A stretch of DNA of 64,000 nucleotides from Undibacterium pigrum (GTDB lineage: Bacteria; Pseudomonadota; Gammaproteobacteria; Burkholderiales; Burkholderiaceae_D). The notes beneath the pieces were generated by a model. That model did no database searches, had not been told where the DNA came from, and was given only the letters and a program-made list of their open reading frames with translations. Location: the NCBI RefSeq assembly GCF_003201815.1, contig NZ_QJKB01000006.1:62001-126000 (forward strand). Reading direction: 5' to 3'. How positions within the stretch are numbered: the first letter of the stretch is position 1; each line of letters begins with the position of its first letter. Positions 62,996 to 64,000 of this stretch are shown here, piece by piece. The position numbers and the translations under genes were made by a program.

Positions 62996-64000
62996 GTGGA
63001 TATAAAAAATCAGCTTATTCCGCTCACTGCCGACTGGCAAGTCATGCAGGTGCCTGCTGGCAGCCATGCCTTGCCATCGACATTGAGCGAGGCAAAGTCT
63101 GTAATATTCCCAGCACCAGTGCCGGGCACTATCGCCAGTGCGCTACGCGCTGCCGGGCAATTCGACTATGGCAAAAACGATTTTGACGAGCTTGATGTCT
63201 GGTATTTTTGTGATCTGGATTTGCCCGGAAATGCAGCACATCTGCATTTTGAAGGTCTCGCCACGCACGCTGAAGTTTACTGGAATGAGAGCCTCATACT
63301 GCAGAGCGAGAATATGTTCATTGCCCATAAGCTGGATCTGGCAGCTCATTCCGTGAGTGGCAAGGGGCGCTTGAGCCTGCGCTTCCTGGCATTGAATACG
63401 CAACTGGCACAACGTCGTCCCCGTCCGCGCTGGAAAACCAGGCTGGTGGAACAGCAGCAATTGCGCTGGCTTCGCACCAGCTTGCTGGGGCGTATGCCGG
63501 GCTGGTCACCACCAGTTGCGCCGGTAGGGCCATACCGGCCCATCATGCTGGAATTGCAAAGCCCGGCCCGCATTATTGACCATCGCATCAGGAGCAAGCT
63601 TGAGGGCGCAGATGGCAGTCTGGAAATCGAATTGACACTGCAAAGTGTGCATGCACCGACAGCCTGCAGCATCCACATTGGTGAACAAGAATTTGTCTTG
63701 AACTGGCAAAGACTGGGGGAAGGGCAATACCGTATTCTTGGTTTGTGTCAAATGCAGCAGGTCAAAAAATGGTGGCCGCATACGCATGGCGATGCGGCAC
63801 TATATACGCTGGAATTAAGTATGGCCTACGGCGATGACAGGCAAACCATCAGGCTTGGTCATACCGGCTTTCGCCAGATAAAAGTCGATCAACGCGAGGG
63901 TGATTTCAATCTGCATGTGAATGGCATCCCCGTGTTTTGCCGTGGTGCCTGCTGGACGCCGATGGATATCATCAGTTTGCAAAATGAAGCCGCCAGTTTG
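62996..64000 (+). CDS. Glycoside hydrolase family 2, beta-mannosidase-like, partial
   Basis: 335 residues are in the window and the gene continues past its right end. GTG at 62996 is the likely start; an ATG at 62951 overlapping DUF1839 is possible. The N-terminal jelly-roll domain (PAPVPGTIASALRAAGQFDY, LHFEGLATHAEVYWNESLIL) and the immunoglobulin-like domain precede the sandwich. The segment VNGIPVFCRGACWTPMDI, just before the window end, is characteristic of beta-mannosidase-like GH2 enzymes. Catalytic glutamates would lie beyond the end. It is the last visible gene of the carrier-protein operon. Confidence 0.85.
   Translation, partial: MDIKNQLIPLTADWQVMQVPAGSHALPSTLSEAKSVIFPAPVPGTIASALRAAGQFDYGKNDFDELDVWYFCDLDLPGNAAHLHFEGLATHAEVYWNESLILQSENMFIAHKLDLAAHSVSGKGRLSLRFLALNTQLAQRRPRPRWKTRLVEQQQLRWLRTSLLGRMPGWSPPVAPVGPYRPIMLELQSPARIIDHRIRSKLEGADGSLEIELTLQSVHAPTACSIHIGEQEFVLNWQRLGEGQYRILGLCQMQQVKKWWPHTHGDAALYTLELSMAYGDDRQTIRLGHTGFRQIKVDQREGDFNLHVNGIPVFCRGACWTPMDIISLQNEAASL

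Overview
The window looks like chromosomal DNA of a moderate-GC betaproteobacterium, most likely Burkholderiales/Oxalobacteraceae (Undibacterium- or Janthinobacterium-like). This is an inference from the dapF-DUF484-xerC order, the single-chain indolepyruvate ferredoxin oxidoreductase, the head-GIN, DUF1275 and YceI proteins, and the many LysR regulators. I found no rRNA, tRNA, CRISPR array, prophage or transposase. The first gene (CobW-type GTPase) and the last (glycoside hydrolase family 2) run off the window ends.

Layout: 1-1.6 kb holds a zinc pair (CobW/COG0523 GTPase and a Zur-like Fur protein) separated by a MITE-like palindromic element. 1.9-5.1 kb holds a Tat-exported PhoX-family protein and an OmpA-family envelope protein. 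5.1-14 kb is core: dapF-DUF484-xerC, a chemoreceptor with a C-terminal Cache-like domain, and indolepyruvate ferredoxin oxidoreductase. 14-26 kb is mixed: cyclophilin, a secreted FG-GAP-like protein, DUF423, a retron, GST, PhoD-like phosphatase behind a Pho-box-like site, GNAT, EamA transporter, YceI, an exported methyltransferase, a frameshifted XRE pseudogene, DUF4124, head-GIN and DUF1275 proteins. 26-35 kb holds a DoxX/amidohydrolase/YcaC-like cluster with its LysR gene, an AraC regulator plus two GyrI-like proteins, and a second LysR with an alpha/beta hydrolase. 35.4-36.7 kb is a repeat- and hairpin-rich intergenic stretch around a cold-shock gene.

36.7-42.5 kb is a six-gene, translationally coupled cassette: WGR/LRR protein (STM4015-like), ATP-grasp (STM4014-like), HAD phosphatase, alkaline-phosphatase-superfamily hydrolase (STM4013-like) and two radical SAM enzymes (STM4012- and STM4011-like). 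A TonB-dependent receptor follows. The families are named but, to my knowledge, have no assigned function. 45-59 kb is accessory metabolism: a DUF2975/HTH pair, an HTH-citrate synthase fusion, a CaiB-type CoA transferase, an MFS/NAD(P)-oxidoreductase/LysR set, an orphan PhnM with a DUF1045 protein, a sirtuin and two periplasmic binding proteins. From 59.6 kb to the end is a tight operon: acyl carrier protein, acyl-CoA dehydrogenase, amino acid:[carrier protein] ligase, DUF1839 and a beta-mannosidase-like GH2. It looks like a non-ribosomal pathway that activates an amino acid on a carrier protein.

The three systems most worth following are: (1) the retron, where a near-consensus promoter, a1/a2 repeats, an msr hairpin and an msd hairpin can all be read upstream of a reverse transcriptase carrying a long N-terminal extension; (2) the STM4011-4015-like cassette, enlarged by a WGR domain and a HAD gene; (3) the amino acid:[carrier protein] ligase operon with its unexpected glycosidase. 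Start codons were adjusted where a Shine-Dalgarno sequence, signal peptide or family length favoured an internal start.
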